A stretch of 64,000 nucleotides of DNA from Pseudomonas migulae (GCF_024169315.1 NZ_JALJWR010000001.1:2191501-2255500); one strand, 5' to 3'. Counted from the stretch's first letter, positions 26,103 through 35,341 are shown. Numbers and translations are program-made. The notes: generated by a model from the sequence alone, not told the origin.

Positions 26103-27032
26103 TCAGGCGCCGAAACTCTCACTGATTAATGCATCAACCTCGGCAGCCCCAGGCGAAGTCGCCGGCCCCCACCGAGTCACCGCCAGTGCCGCCGCCGCAT
26201 TCGCCCGCCGCGCCGCCTCCCCCGCCGACAACCCCTGCGCCAACCCGGCCACAAACACCCCGGCGTGCGCATCGCCCGCACCATTGCTGTCCACCGCCTC
26301 GACCTCGAAACCCGGCACATGCTGACGCTCGCCACCCTGGCTGATCCAGCACCCTTGCGGCCCATCGCGAACGACCATCAACACGTCGGCGGGCAAATGA
26401 TCGGTCAATCGATCCAGCGCCTCGGCAATGTCCGACGCCCCGGTAAACCGCAGTGCCTCGACACTGTTGCTGGTCCAAATATCGATGCGCGGCAACAAGG
26501 CCCGCATCAACGGCGCATCCGGTGACTCCACCAACGGCCCCGGATCGAACACCACGTTAATGCCGGTCGGCAACGCCAGCAACCAATCCACCAACGCTTG
26601 CGCCTTGCCGACATGTAGCAGGCTATAGCCGCTGACGTAGACATAGTCGCCCGCCTCGGCTGGCACACTGGCCAGGTCCTCGGCTGTCACATCGCCTTCG
26701 GCACCAATGTAGGAAACGAAACTGCGCTCAGCCGAGGCGTCCGTGATCGCCACGCACAATCCGGTATCCCGTTCGGCGCTGTGAGCGATGCCGATACGAA
26801 TGCCTTCAGCCTTCATCGCCTCCCGCGCCAAGTCACCAAAACGACCGGTGCCATGCCGGCCGAGGTAAACCACCGGCAAGCCATTACGCTGAGCGGCGGC
26901 CATCACATTGAAGCCACCGCCGGCTTCGAAACTGGCGGACTGCGCCAGTACATCGCCGCCGGGCTGCGGCAGTTTATCCACGGCCATGACCAGATCGATG
27001 ATGACCTGGCCGGTGTGCAGCATTTTAGGCAT
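26103..27032 (-). CDS. PfkB family carbohydrate/nucleoside kinase (YegV-like)
   Basis: This 309-residue ribokinase-fold enzyme shows AQSASFEAGGGFNVMAAAQR (substrate-binding glycine motif) and the PfkB signature DSNGAGDAHAG with the catalytic aspartate. The likely substrate is a sugar or nucleoside. The start at 27032 overlaps the permease stop by eight bases. The operon with ADP-ribosylglycohydrolase, permease and GntR regulator resembles E. coli yegTUVW, so the substrate may be a nucleoside-like sugar (inference). Confidence 0.88.
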   Translation of the reverse strand: MPKMLHTGQVIIDLVMAVDKLPQPGGDVLAQSASFEAGGGFNVMAAAQRNGLPVVYLGRHGTGRFGDLAREAMKAEGIRIGIAHSAERDTGLCVAITDASAERSFVSYIGAEGDVTAEDLASVPAEAGDYVYVSGYSLLHVGKAQALVDWLLALPTGINVVFDPGPLVESPDAPLMRALLPRIDIWTSNSVEALRFTGASDIAEALDRLTDHLPADVLMVVRDGPQGCWISQGGERQHVPGFEVEAVDSNGAGDAHAGVFVAGLAQGLSAGEAARRANAAAALAVTRWGPATSPGAAEVDALISESFGA

Positions 27033-28491
27033 GAGCGTTCTCGAGCGACGCAGCGCGGCGATCTTTCGCCCCGCCGAGTACAAAATAAATCCCGCCAGCC
27101 ACCAGGAACGTGACGATCCAGCCCAGGCCGTTATGACCCAGCCACGAATCGGAAAGGAACCCGCGGAACCAGACGGTTTGTTCGGTGGTGCCGATGGTGG
27201 TGAAGCTGAAACCCAGCACGATCGCCACCGCCCATGCACCGAAGGCACGCCACTCGACGCCGCCGCGATACCAGTAGGCGCTGCTCGGGCTGACGTCCAG
27301 CAGGTCTTTCGGGCTGTAGTAATGACGGTGAATCAGATCAACGACGAAGATCCCGACCCACGCCGTGATCGGAACGGCCAGCAAGGAAATGAAGGTAATG
27401 AACGGGCCGTAGAAACTGTCGGCGATCAGCATGAAGTAAATCGAACCGGCGAAGATCGCCACGATGTCGACCACCACAGCGTAGACGCGCTTGACCTTGA
27501 GGCCCAGGGTCAACGTGGTCAAACCGGCGGAGTACACCGACAGGTTATTCGACAGCAGCAAGCCGCCGAACGCGGTGATCAGGTACGGCACGGCCATCCA
27601 CGTCGGCAGCATGTCACGGATCGCGATGATCGGGTCAGTGGCCGACGCCAGGTCGTTGTTGCCCACCGACAGCAGGCCGCCGAGGGTGATCAGCAACACC
27701 AGCGGAATCCCCGCACCAAATGCGGCCGAGGCCACCAGGCGCGCGGCTTTGACGCTGCGATGCTGATAACGCGACATGTCGGCACCGGCGTTGGCCCAAC
27801 CGATCCCGGTGCCGGCGGCCATGGTGCCGACGCCGATGATCATTGCGCTAAGCGGCGCAGGCGTGGCGTTGAACACGGCACTCCAGTCGATGGTGGCGCA
27901 GAGGAAACCGCCGACCAGAATGTTCAGCGCGCCGAATACATAGGTCGCCCACTTCTGGATGACCAGCAGCGTCGCATGACCGAGGCCGGACACCGACAGG
28001 GTCAGCAGCACGAAAATCGCGATGAAGACCAGGGTCAACAACGGCGCACTTTTGGCTTCCACCGGCGAGCCGAACAGGATCGAACACAGCGACAACAACA
28101 CGAACGCAGCTGTGGTGGTGTTGACCGTTTCCCAACCCAGCCGCGACATCAATGAAACCAGCGTCGGACCGATGTTGCCGCGCACCCCGAAGATCGCCCG
28201 CGACAGCGTCAGGCTCGGTGCGCGACCACGGCGACCGGCGATGGAAATGATCCCGACCACCGCGAAGGAGCCGGCAGCGCCGAGGATCGCGACGATGATT
28301 GCCTGCCAGATCGCCAAGCCGCGAAACGCCACCAGCGTGGCGCCCAGCGGCAGGCCGAGGATGGAAATGTTGGCGGCGAACCAGACCCAGAACAGTTGCA
28401 GCGGATGACCGTTGCACTCCGCTTCCGGCACCGGTTCGATGCCACGGGTTTCCAGTTGCCCGGCACTTTGCCCGGCGTTCGATGAACTCAT
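27025..28491 (-). CDS. NCS1 family purine/cytosine permease-like transporter
   Basis: This 488-residue protein has about 12 membrane helices and the NCS1 features FWVWFAANISILGLPLG near the N-terminus and IGWANAGADMSRYQ in the middle. Family members import nucleobases, hydantoins or related compounds by symport. AGGAG lies eight bases before the ATG at 28491. In this operon it takes the place held by the nucleoside transporter YegT in E. coli. Confidence 0.9.
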   Translation of the reverse strand: MSSSNAGQSAGQLETRGIEPVPEAECNGHPLQLFWVWFAANISILGLPLGATLVAFRGLAIWQAIIVAILGAAGSFAVVGIISIAGRRGRAPSLTLSRAIFGVRGNIGPTLVSLMSRLGWETVNTTTAAFVLLSLCSILFGSPVEAKSAPLLTLVFIAIFVLLTLSVSGLGHATLLVIQKWATYVFGALNILVGGFLCATIDWSAVFNATPAPLSAMIIGVGTMAAGTGIGWANAGADMSRYQHRSVKAARLVASAAFGAGIPLVLLITLGGLLSVGNNDLASATDPIIAIRDMLPTWMAVPYLITAFGGLLLSNNLSVYSAGLTTLTLGLKVKRVYAVVVDIVAIFAGSIYFMLIADSFYGPFITFISLLAVPITAWVGIFVVDLIHRHYYSPKDLLDVSPSSAYWYRGGVEWRAFGAWAVAIVLGFSFTTIGTTEQTVWFRGFLSDSWLGHNGLGWIVTFLVAGGIYFVLGGAKDRRAASLENAHA

Positions 28492-28615
28492 GTGAAATGC
28501 TCCTGTTGCCTTTGTTGTGGTTATGGGCAATGACGGAAGACGAAAACTACAGCCCGGCTGTCCTGGCCAAGTCAGTGCGATCCATTGCGGGTTAAAAATT
28601 CAAATATGCGGTGCG

Positions 28616-28702
28616 CCTATCGCGGGCAAGCCCGCTCCCACAGGTACAGCGTCGATCCCTGTGGGAGCGGCGGTGCGGCGATCCGACTTGCTCGCGAAGG
28701 CG
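28616..28702. repeat. Degenerate REP doublet
   Basis: The left half CGCGGGCAAGCCCGCTCCCA is intact. The right half starts CCTGTGGGAGCGG, is interrupted by about ten bases (CGGTGCGGCGATC) and resumes ACTTGCTCGCGAAGGCG. It lies between the NCS1 permease and the ADP-ribosylglycohydrolase. Confidence 0.85.
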
Positions 28703-28711
28703 TCAGCCCAG

Positions 28712-29710
28712 TCAACGCAAAGCCAACAGCCCTTGCACCAACGGTTCCAGCTCCAACGAATTAACGGCTTTGACCTGCTCGATCATCCCGACAGGCCAAC
28801 TCTCAAGCCCCAGACAGGCCCCCAGCATGGCCCCCAGGATCGCCGCGATGGTGTCAGTGTCGCCGCCCAGGCTGGCGGCCATGCACACGGCTTCGAAGGC
28901 ATTCATCTCACCGATGGCCACTTGTTGCGCCAGGGCAAACGAAACCACCACCGACTCCTGTGACGCCACCGAAGTGCCGATCACGTCGTACATCAAGTCC
29001 GCCAGCAACGCCTTGTCACTGTCGACGCTGATCGTCCGCGCCCAACTGATGCGCGAGGCAATGCGCCCGCCCGCGACCCAGTGGCCGTGGCTTTCAGCTT
29101 GCTGAGCGATTTGCTGGCCGAGGTTCAATGCCTCACCCAGGTCCATGCCGTTGATGCCGGCCGACACCACTGCCGCCACCGCCGCCGCGCTGGAAATGCC
29201 CAGCGTTGTGTTGTGAGTGACCTGGCAGGCCTGCACCACGGCGTTGATGAAACGCTCGGGATCGCTGACATCCGCCGAAATCCCGACCGGCGTGATACGC
29301 ATCGCTGCGCCGTTGGTGGTGCCGTAGCGCCCCGCTTCTTCGGGCGACTGGCCGGCGAGAATCATCTCGATCGCCCGTTTGGTCGACGGACCGAGCAAAT
29401 CCTGCGAGTCCTTGGCCTGCATCGCGGCTTCCCATTCGATCAGCCGCTGGGCTAGCACCGAAGGTTCGATCTTGCCTTCGCCGTCGATCAACAACTGGCC
29501 GACCAGAATCGCCTGTTCGGTGTCGTCGGTGATCGAGCCCTTGGGCATGTTTGCAGCGATGGGTTGATCGGGACCGGCGTCTTGCAGATCGGTGATTTCA
29601 CCGAAACGCGCCTTGATTTCAGCGCGGCTCAGGGATTGCGTCGGCATGCCCAGCGCATCGCCCAGGGCAAGTCCGTAAAACGCACCCAGGGCACGATTGA
29701 GCGCGGTCAT
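28712..29710 (-). CDS. ADP-ribosylglycohydrolase family protein (YegU-like)
   Basis: This 332-residue DraG-fold protein has the metal-binding signatures TDDTEQAI near the N-terminus and GGDTDTIAAILGAMLGA near the C-terminus, with GLALGDALGMPTQS at the start. Family enzymes hydrolyse ADP-ribose or other N-glycosides. The start at 29710 overlaps the GntR gene by four bases (ATGA), so the two are translationally coupled. In this setting it may cleave a nucleoside substrate for the kinase and permease encoded downstream (inference). Confidence 0.88.
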   Translation of the reverse strand: MTALNRALGAFYGLALGDALGMPTQSLSRAEIKARFGEITDLQDAGPDQPIAANMPKGSITDDTEQAILVGQLLIDGEGKIEPSVLAQRLIEWEAAMQAKDSQDLLGPSTKRAIEMILAGQSPEEAGRYGTTNGAAMRITPVGISADVSDPERFINAVVQACQVTHNTTLGISSAAAVAAVVSAGINGMDLGEALNLGQQIAQQAESHGHWVAGGRIASRISWARTISVDSDKALLADLMYDVIGTSVASQESVVVSFALAQQVAIGEMNAFEAVCMAASLGGDTDTIAAILGAMLGACLGLESWPVGMIEQVKAVNSLELEPLVQGLLALR

Positions 29711-30420
29711 TGCGGGTTTCCAAATTGCAGGTGCAAGCGAAAGTGCACGGGATCGAGCAGGCTTTCGACTTGCTCCATGAAACGGTTTTGCCGGTCGTAG
29801 GTGGTGCGCAAGGCCTTGAGGAAAACCGTGCCGACCGGGCGACCGAGCAGCTCGGCGTCTTCGGCGCTCAAGGGTTCGGCGCCGATCCATTGATCGCCGC
29901 GCTCGCCGATGTAGCCGTAGGCGGCCAGGGTGATGGTCAGGGAATTGTCGATCAGGCCCACGCGCGGCAGGCTTTCCAGGCCTCCGGTGGCGGGCATCAA
30001 TGAGCGTTCGAGGGAAACCAGTTTGCCGTCAGTGGAACGGCGACGGCGGTCGAGGGTGATGAACTGGTCGGTGCCGAAACGCGACAGCAGGTCAGGCCGG
30101 GTTACCGCCTCCAGCCGCAGCACTTCGGTATTGATCAGCGCCCCGCTGTCGGCCAGGGCCTGCGCCCAGCCGCTGCGCTGATCGAGCACCACACCGTCGA
30201 ACGTGACGATGGAGCCGACACCGCTTTGCGTCGCGATGTAGTTGCGCCGTTTCAGTTCGGCCAGGGCTTCACGCAGCGTACCTCGGCTGACTTTGAATTC
30301 TTGAGCCAACTGATGCTCCCCGGGCAACAGAAAGCCGTCCTCCATGAGGCCGCTTTCGATGCGCCGGATGAGCTCGTCGACCACCCGTTGTTTCTTGTCA
30401 AATCGTACCTGTCTAATCAT
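29707..30420 (-). CDS. GntR family regulator with UTRA domain (YegW-like)
   Basis: This 237-residue protein has a winged helix (about residues 8-70; HQLAQEFKVSRGTLREALAELKRR) and a C-terminal UTRA effector domain (about 90-235). It probably senses a sugar phosphate or nucleoside metabolite and controls the operon it heads. The ATG at 30420 lacks a strong ribosome binding site; TTGTACATG with ATCGTACCTG nearby may form the operator. The longer open frame runs back into upstream repeat sequence. Confidence 0.85.
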   Translation of the reverse strand: MIRQVRFDKKQRVVDELIRRIESGLMEDGFLLPGEHQLAQEFKVSRGTLREALAELKRRNYIATQSGVGSIVTFDGVVLDQRSGWAQALADSGALINTEVLRLEAVTRPDLLSRFGTDQFITLDRRRRSTDGKLVSLERSLMPATGGLESLPRVGLIDNSLTITLAAYGYIGERGDQWIGAEPLSAEDAELLGRPVGTVFLKALRTTYDRQNRFMEQVESLLDPVHFRLHLQFGNPQ

Positions 30421-30523
30421 GTACAAATTGATAACCGAAACGAGTTGTAACAGGCAAGAAATATTTAGGGGAGGTGACGGGAGGATGTGGAGTTCTTGAT
30501 AACAAGGTGAATCATATACACCG

Positions 30524-30594
30524 CCATCGCGGGCAAGCCACGCTCCCACAGGTTATGCAAAACCCTGTGGGAGCGGGCTTGCCCGCGAAGACGT
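30524..30594. repeat. REP doublet (short spacer)
   Basis: CATCGCGGGCAAGCCACGCT and GTGGGAGCGGGCTTGCCCGC face each other across a short loop, between the GntR promoter and the 3' end of araH. Confidence 0.88.
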
Positions 30595-30614
30595 CAGCCC
30601 AAACCGCACAAATC

Positions 30615-31586
30615 TCAGCGTTGTTTGAGGCGGTCGATAACCACGGCCAACAACAGGATCGAACCGCGAATCACATACTGATAAAACGTATCGATGTTCT
30701 TCAGGTTCATCGCGTTCTCGATGATCGCCAGAATCAGCACCCCGGCAATCACATGCCGAATCATGCCGATCCCGCCGCTCAGCGACACCCCGCCGAGCAC
30801 GCACGCCGAGATCACCGTCAGTTCGAAACCCTGGCCGATCATCGGCTGCCCCGAAGTCATCCGCGAAGCCAGGATCACCCCGGCCAATGCCCCGATCACG
30901 CCATGCACGGCGAAGATGATGATCTTGGTCCGGTCAACGTTGACCCCGGCCAGCAACGCCGCTTCCTGGTTGCCACCGATGGCCATGGTGTTGCGCCCGT
31001 AGGTGGTGTAGTTCAGCAGCCAGCCGAAAAACAGGAAGCAGACAATGGTGATCAGAATCGGCACCGGCACGCCGAACAACTGGCCGTTACCGAAGACGAA
31101 GAACGACTCTTGCGACACGCCCACCGCTTTGCCATTGGCAAAAATGTAAGCCAGGCCACGAACGATCTGCATGGTCGCCAGCGTGGTGATCAACGCATTG
31201 ACCCGCAACTTGGCGATCACGATTCCATTGATCAGCCCGACAATCAGCCCCATGAACAGCGCCGCAGCGACACCGAGGAACACACTGTCGGTGTCGCGCA
31301 TCACCACCGCCGCGACCACACCGGCGCAGGCAATCACCGAGCCCACCGACAAGTCGAAGTGCCCCGACGCCAGGCAATACAGCATGGTGCACGCGGCAAT
31401 GCCGGTGGTGGAAATCGCCAAGCCCAGGCCGCGCATGTTCAGCGGCGACAGGAAGTTATCGATCAGTAACGTGCACGCCACAAAGATCCCGACCGCGGCG
31501 AGCAGCATCACCCAGTCATCGAGAAAGCGTCGCAGGTCCAAAGGTTTGCGCTGTGTAGGCAGAGCGTTGTTTTGGGTTGTCATCAT
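30615..31586 (-). CDS. araH: Sugar ABC transporter permease (AraH type)
   Basis: This 323-residue permease is very like E. coli AraH: CLASGHFDLSVGSVIACAGV, NALITTLATMQIVRGLAY, TMAIGGNQEAALLAGV and ASRMTSGQPMIGQGFEL are all conserved. It forms the membrane channel for L-arabinose or a related sugar. The ATG at 31586 is preferred; GAGG lies five bases upstream, whereas the open-frame GTG at 31592 does not have good spacing. It is the last gene of araFGH. Confidence 0.9.
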   Translation of the reverse strand: MMTTQNNALPTQRKPLDLRRFLDDWVMLLAAVGIFVACTLLIDNFLSPLNMRGLGLAISTTGIAACTMLYCLASGHFDLSVGSVIACAGVVAAVVMRDTDSVFLGVAAALFMGLIVGLINGIVIAKLRVNALITTLATMQIVRGLAYIFANGKAVGVSQESFFVFGNGQLFGVPVPILITIVCFLFFGWLLNYTTYGRNTMAIGGNQEAALLAGVNVDRTKIIIFAVHGVIGALAGVILASRMTSGQPMIGQGFELTVISACVLGGVSLSGGIGMIRHVIAGVLILAIIENAMNLKNIDTFYQYVIRGSILLLAVVIDRLKQR

Positions 31587-31595
31587 AGTCACCTC

Positions 31596-33140
31596 TCAGT
31601 TCGCCACGCCGTCAGCGCGTTGGCGCGGCAAAGCCAGTTGCAGCAGGTTGGATTCGTTGGCCTCGTCACGGGACAGTTCGCCGCGCATCGCGCCTTCGCA
31701 GAGCACCAGGATGCGGTCGGAAATGCCCATGACTTCCATCAGGTCGCTGGACACCACGATCACCGCGATGCCGCTTTCCGCGAGGTTGTGGATGATCTGG
31801 TAGATCTCGGCTTTTGCGCCGATATCGATGCCGCGAGTCGGTTCGTCGAGCAGCAGGATTTTCATCGGCATCGACAGCCAGCGACCGAGAATCGCCTTCT
31901 GCTGATTGCCGCCGGACAGGTACATGATTTTCTGCGCAGCGCTGGGTGTCTTCACTTTCAGCGCCTTGATCTGCTTGTCGGCGTTGCCCTTCTCCCACAG
32001 GCTGCGCAACAGGCAACCGAAGGTGGAGTGGGCACCGCGTGCGCTGATGTTGATGTTCTCAGCGACGCTGGTGAGCGGCATGATGCCCTCCTTCTTGCGG
32101 TCTTCAGGGCACAGCAGAATCCCTGCGGCAATGGCATCCCGGGGTGAGCGCAATTTCAGTTCATGACCGCGCAATTCCAGGCGCCCGGCGGTGTTGCGCT
32201 CAAGGCCGCTGAGCATGCGAAACAGCTCGGTACGGCCAGCGCCGACCAGGCCGAACAGCCCCAGAATTTCGCCCTTGTGCGCGTCGAAGCTCACCGGCTC
32301 ACGCAAGCCCGGCCCGAGCAGACCGTCGACCCTCAACGCCACCGCGCCACGTTTGCGCGGGCGGTAATCGTAGATGTCCTGAATGTCGCGACCGACCATG
32401 CACGTGACCAGTTGATCGTGGTTCAACTCGCTCATGTCCTCGAACGTGCGCACGTAACGGCCGTCCTTGAACACCGTCACCGCATTGCAGATGCGGAACA
32501 CTTCTTCCATGCGATGGGAGACGTAGAGCACCACTTTGCCCTCGTCGCGCAGGCGTCCGATGATCGTCATCAAGCGATCGATCTCCCGCGCCGAGAGGCT
32601 GCTGGTCGGCTCGTCGAATGCGATCACATGCGCGCCACGGGACAACGCCTTGGCGATTTCCACCAGTTGCCGTTGCCCCAGGGACAGGCGCCCGACTTTC
32701 TCTTGCGGATCGATCTCATCGGCCAGGCCTTTGAGGCAGGCCAACGCTTGCTGACGCAATGCGCCGCGATTGATCAGGCCGAAACTGGCGGGCAGATGAC
32801 CGAGGAACAGGTTTTCCGCCACGGTCATTTCCGGGACCAGGTGCAGCTCCTGATGGATCACCGCCACCTTGTTGCCGATGCTGTCGGCGGTGGATTTGAA
32901 GACCATCGTTCGCTCGCCGATCTGCAGGTCACCGCTGCTCGGCGTGTAGGCACCGCCGAGGATTTTCAGCAGCGTCGATTTGCCGGCACCGTTCTCGCCC
33001 ATCAAGGCGTGAACCTGGCCCGGATGGGCGACGAAGCTGATGCCGTCCAGCGCCTTCACCCCGGGAAAGGTCTTGCCGATCCCGTTGAAGCGCAGGCTGC
33101 CGCCGGCGCTGTCGTGTTGTGTCAGTACTTGCGCGTGCAT
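31596..33140 (-). CDS. araG: Sugar ABC transporter ATP-binding protein (AraG type)
   Basis: This 514-residue protein has tandem ATPase domains. The first Walker A is GENGAGKSTL with signature LSLGQRQLVEIAKAL and Walker B VIAFDEPT. The second has a degenerate P-loop (GLVGAGRTEL), signature LSGGNQQKAILGRWL and Walker B ILLLDEPTRGIDIGAK, as in AraG and RbsA. The start at 33140 follows GAGGTGGGTT. Nine bases separate it from araH. Confidence 0.92.
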   Translation of the reverse strand: MHAQVLTQHDSAGGSLRFNGIGKTFPGVKALDGISFVAHPGQVHALMGENGAGKSTLLKILGGAYTPSSGDLQIGERTMVFKSTADSIGNKVAVIHQELHLVPEMTVAENLFLGHLPASFGLINRGALRQQALACLKGLADEIDPQEKVGRLSLGQRQLVEIAKALSRGAHVIAFDEPTSSLSAREIDRLMTIIGRLRDEGKVVLYVSHRMEEVFRICNAVTVFKDGRYVRTFEDMSELNHDQLVTCMVGRDIQDIYDYRPRKRGAVALRVDGLLGPGLREPVSFDAHKGEILGLFGLVGAGRTELFRMLSGLERNTAGRLELRGHELKLRSPRDAIAAGILLCPEDRKKEGIMPLTSVAENINISARGAHSTFGCLLRSLWEKGNADKQIKALKVKTPSAAQKIMYLSGGNQQKAILGRWLSMPMKILLLDEPTRGIDIGAKAEIYQIIHNLAESGIAVIVVSSDLMEVMGISDRILVLCEGAMRGELSRDEANESNLLQLALPRQRADGVAN

Positions 33141-33204
33141 AACCCACCTCATGAACAGATCAGGCAGCCCCGTCGCCGGGGCCGCCGATGAAATCAACCG
33201 CGCC

Positions 33205-34209
33205 TCAGTTCCAAAGGCCGATCTTTTCCAGTTCCTGCTTGAAGTTGTCGCGCGTGATCAGGGTCACGTCGTCCATGGCGGTGTATTTCGGCGGTTCCTT
33301 GCCGGTGGTGACCCACTCGTACATCATCGCCGCTGTGTTGTAGCCCTCGATGTGCGGGCTCGGCAGCATCGAACCGAAGAAGCCGCTGTTGGGTTTTTTC
33401 AGTTCGCCAATGGCATCGGTGCCGTTGATGCCGATGCCGATCACGTTGGCCGCGGCAAAACCGGCGCTCTCGGTGGCGCGCACGCCGCCCAGTACGGTGT
33501 TGTCGTTCATGCCGCCGATGATCAGGTTTTTCGCCGCGCCCGGCAGTTTCACCAGCGCCGAGTTGGTGGCGTCCATGCTGCCCGGCACGTCGAGGGTTTT
33601 CAGCGCCGAGAACAGAATGTGGTCTTTCGGCATGCCGGCCTCTTCCAGCGCTTTTACCGAGCCGTCGGTGCGCTTCTTGCCGGTGTCGAGTTCGTTGTAG
33701 GTGTTGATGACCGCGTAGGTGTCTTTCCAGTCCCAGCCGCGTTTTTTCGCTTCGGTGGCCATCGCCGCGCCCTGCTTCTGGCCGACTTCAAAAGCGGCCA
33801 TGCCCAGGTACGGAACGTCTTCCATGAACTTGCCGCTGGCATCGACAAAGCGGTCATCCACGGCAATCACTTTCAAACCGTTGAGCTTGGCTTTGGCCAT
33901 GATCGCCGGGCCGAGGGACACGTCCGGTGGGCAGATCACGAAACCCTTGGCGCCGTTGGCCGCCAGGCTGTCGATGGCGGAAAGGGTCTTCTCGCCGTCC
34001 GGCACGGCGATCTTGATGACTTTGAAGCCTTTGTCTTTGCCGGCCTTTTCGGCAAAGGCCCATTCGGTCTGGAACCAGGGCTCTTCCGCCTGCTTGACCA
34101 GAAAACCGATCTTCACTTCCTCGGCCGCCAGCAGCGTACTGCTCAGACTGACCGCAGTGACCGCCAAAGCGGCACAGCACAGGGAACGGATCCCACGACG
34201 ACGATTCAT
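33205..34209 (-). CDS. araF: Sugar ABC transporter substrate-binding protein (AraF type)
   Basis: This 334-residue periplasmic protein has a signal peptide ending near LLAAEE and a pentose/hexose-binding fold like AraF: IGFLVKQAEEPWFQTEWAFA, FVICPPDVSLGPAIM, DDRFVD and a final EKIGLWN. AraF homologs bind L-arabinose and also D-galactose, which suits the galactose-type enzymes nearby. AAGGAG lies upstream. The upstream region contains the shared 14-mer at 34272-34285. Confidence 0.9.
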   Translation of the reverse strand: MNRRRGIRSLCCAALAVTAVSLSSTLLAAEEVKIGFLVKQAEEPWFQTEWAFAEKAGKDKGFKVIKIAVPDGEKTLSAIDSLAANGAKGFVICPPDVSLGPAIMAKAKLNGLKVIAVDDRFVDASGKFMEDVPYLGMAAFEVGQKQGAAMATEAKKRGWDWKDTYAVINTYNELDTGKKRTDGSVKALEEAGMPKDHILFSALKTLDVPGSMDATNSALVKLPGAAKNLIIGGMNDNTVLGGVRATESAGFAAANVIGIGINGTDAIGELKKPNSGFFGSMLPSPHIEGYNTAAMMYEWVTTGKEPPKYTAMDDVTLITRDNFKQELEKIGLWN

Positions 34210-34271
34210 AAGCTGACTCCTTGTTATTTTTTTTGAGCGTTATTTGGAAAGCCGGTACAGCAAATAGTCAT

Positions 34272-34285
34272 ATCGTATGATGATT
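34272..34285. promoter_or_regulatory. Shared 14-mer, candidate FCD-regulator operator upstream of araF
   Basis: On the minus strand AATCATCATACGAT. The identical 14 bases occur at 37098-37111 in the promoter of the GntR/FCD gene. Here the site sits 63-76 bases before the araF start codon, within or beside a weak promoter (CTGAAA, 16 bases, TATGAC). Confidence 0.65.
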
Positions 34286-34324
34286 GGATTTCAGACGGAG
34301 TTCCGCACCTGAAATACGTTTTGC

Positions 34325-35143
34325 CTAATCGTGATACATCACCGAACGACCACCATCGATGGTGATGCACGATGCGTTGATAAACGGCGCTTCGTCGCTG
34401 GCCAGGAACACGGCAGTCATCGCCACTTCGATCGGCTGCCCGATACGCCGCGGTGGATGCAGATCGAAAGCCCGCTGGCGTTCGGCGTGCGGGTCGGCAA
34501 AACCGTTCCAGTAATCGACGTTCAGTTGGGTTTCGATGTAGCCCGGCGCGATGGCGTTGACGCGAATGCCTTTCGGCGCATATTCGATGCCCAGCGCGCG
34601 GGTCAGGCCCAGCAGACCGTGCTTGGCCACCGGGTACGGAAAGCAACCCGGAATGATGTGAGTGGAATGGGTCGAGGCGATGTTGATGATGCTGCCGACG
34701 CCCTGCTCGATCATCTGCGGCAGCACCGCTTTACAGCCAAACCAGGCGCCGTCGAGGTCGATGGCGAAGCAGCGACGCCAGTCTTCTTCGGTCATTTCCA
34801 GCGGATCGCGGAATACATTGACCCCCGCGCAGTTGACCAGCACGTCGATGCGGCCATGCAGGTCGACTGCCAGTCTGGCCATGGCGTGCAGGTCTTGCTG
34901 GTTGGATACGTCGGCCTTGATCGCCTGAACGTCGAAACCTTTATCACGCCAATGCACCGCGACTTTTTCGACTTTCTCTCCCTGGATATCACTGATGATC
35001 AGCCTGGCCTGCTGGCAGGCGAAAGTCGCAACAATCGCTTCGCCGATGCCCTGGGCGGCGCCGGTCAGCAGCACGACCTTGTTCTTCAGGCGCTCACCCT
35101 TCGGTGGCTCGGGCACCGGTGGCAGGGAAAGAGATTCAGCCAT
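34325..35143 (-). CDS. SDR sugar dehydrogenase (probable D-galactose/L-arabinose 1-dehydrogenase)
   Basis: This 272-residue SDR has the cofactor motif LTGAAQGIGEA, NCAG, IINIAS and YPVAK, with NAIAPGYIETQ after the active site. Members beside araFGH and lactonase genes oxidise D-galactose or L-arabinose to the lactone. The ATG at 35143 (MAESLSLPPVPEP) is chosen because GGAG lies nine bases upstream; the ATG at 35158 has no ribosome binding site. Its promoter is a near-duplicate of the dgo operon promoter, which favours galactose as substrate. Confidence 0.82.
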   Translation of the reverse strand: MAESLSLPPVPEPPKGERLKNKVVLLTGAAQGIGEAIVATFACQQARLIISDIQGEKVEKVAVHWRDKGFDVQAIKADVSNQQDLHAMARLAVDLHGRIDVLVNCAGVNVFRDPLEMTEEDWRRCFAIDLDGAWFGCKAVLPQMIEQGVGSIINIASTHSTHIIPGCFPYPVAKHGLLGLTRALGIEYAPKGIRVNAIAPGYIETQLNVDYWNGFADPHAERQRAFDLHPPRRIGQPIEVAMTAVFLASDEAPFINASCITIDGGRSVMYHD

Positions 35144-35281
35144 GAGCCGGAACTCCATTTAGCGCACACGACAAAAACCGGGCATCTGTCGATGTCCGGC
35201 CAAAAAACTGTTTGGAAAATCGCTGCATCACTTCACCTGTTTTGTTTTTTTAAGTGTGAGTGCGTGTAACTGATGGAGCCG

Positions 35282-35340
35282 ACTATAAACCCGACCGCCA
35301 AATAATCTCAATATATAATTTTACATCCCATATTTTGGGA
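35282..35340 (-). promoter_or_regulatory. SDR promoter with 15-bp palindrome, twin of the dgo promoter
   Basis: On the minus strand: palindrome TCCCAAAATATGGGA (35326-35340), 14 bases, -35 TTGAGA (35306-35311), 18 bases, -10 TATAGT (35282-35287). TTATATATTGAGATT around the -35 and the leader segment CAAAACAGGTGAAG are also shared with the dgo promoter. It begins two bases past the SMP-30 stop codon. Confidence 0.75.
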
Positions 35341-35341
35341 T

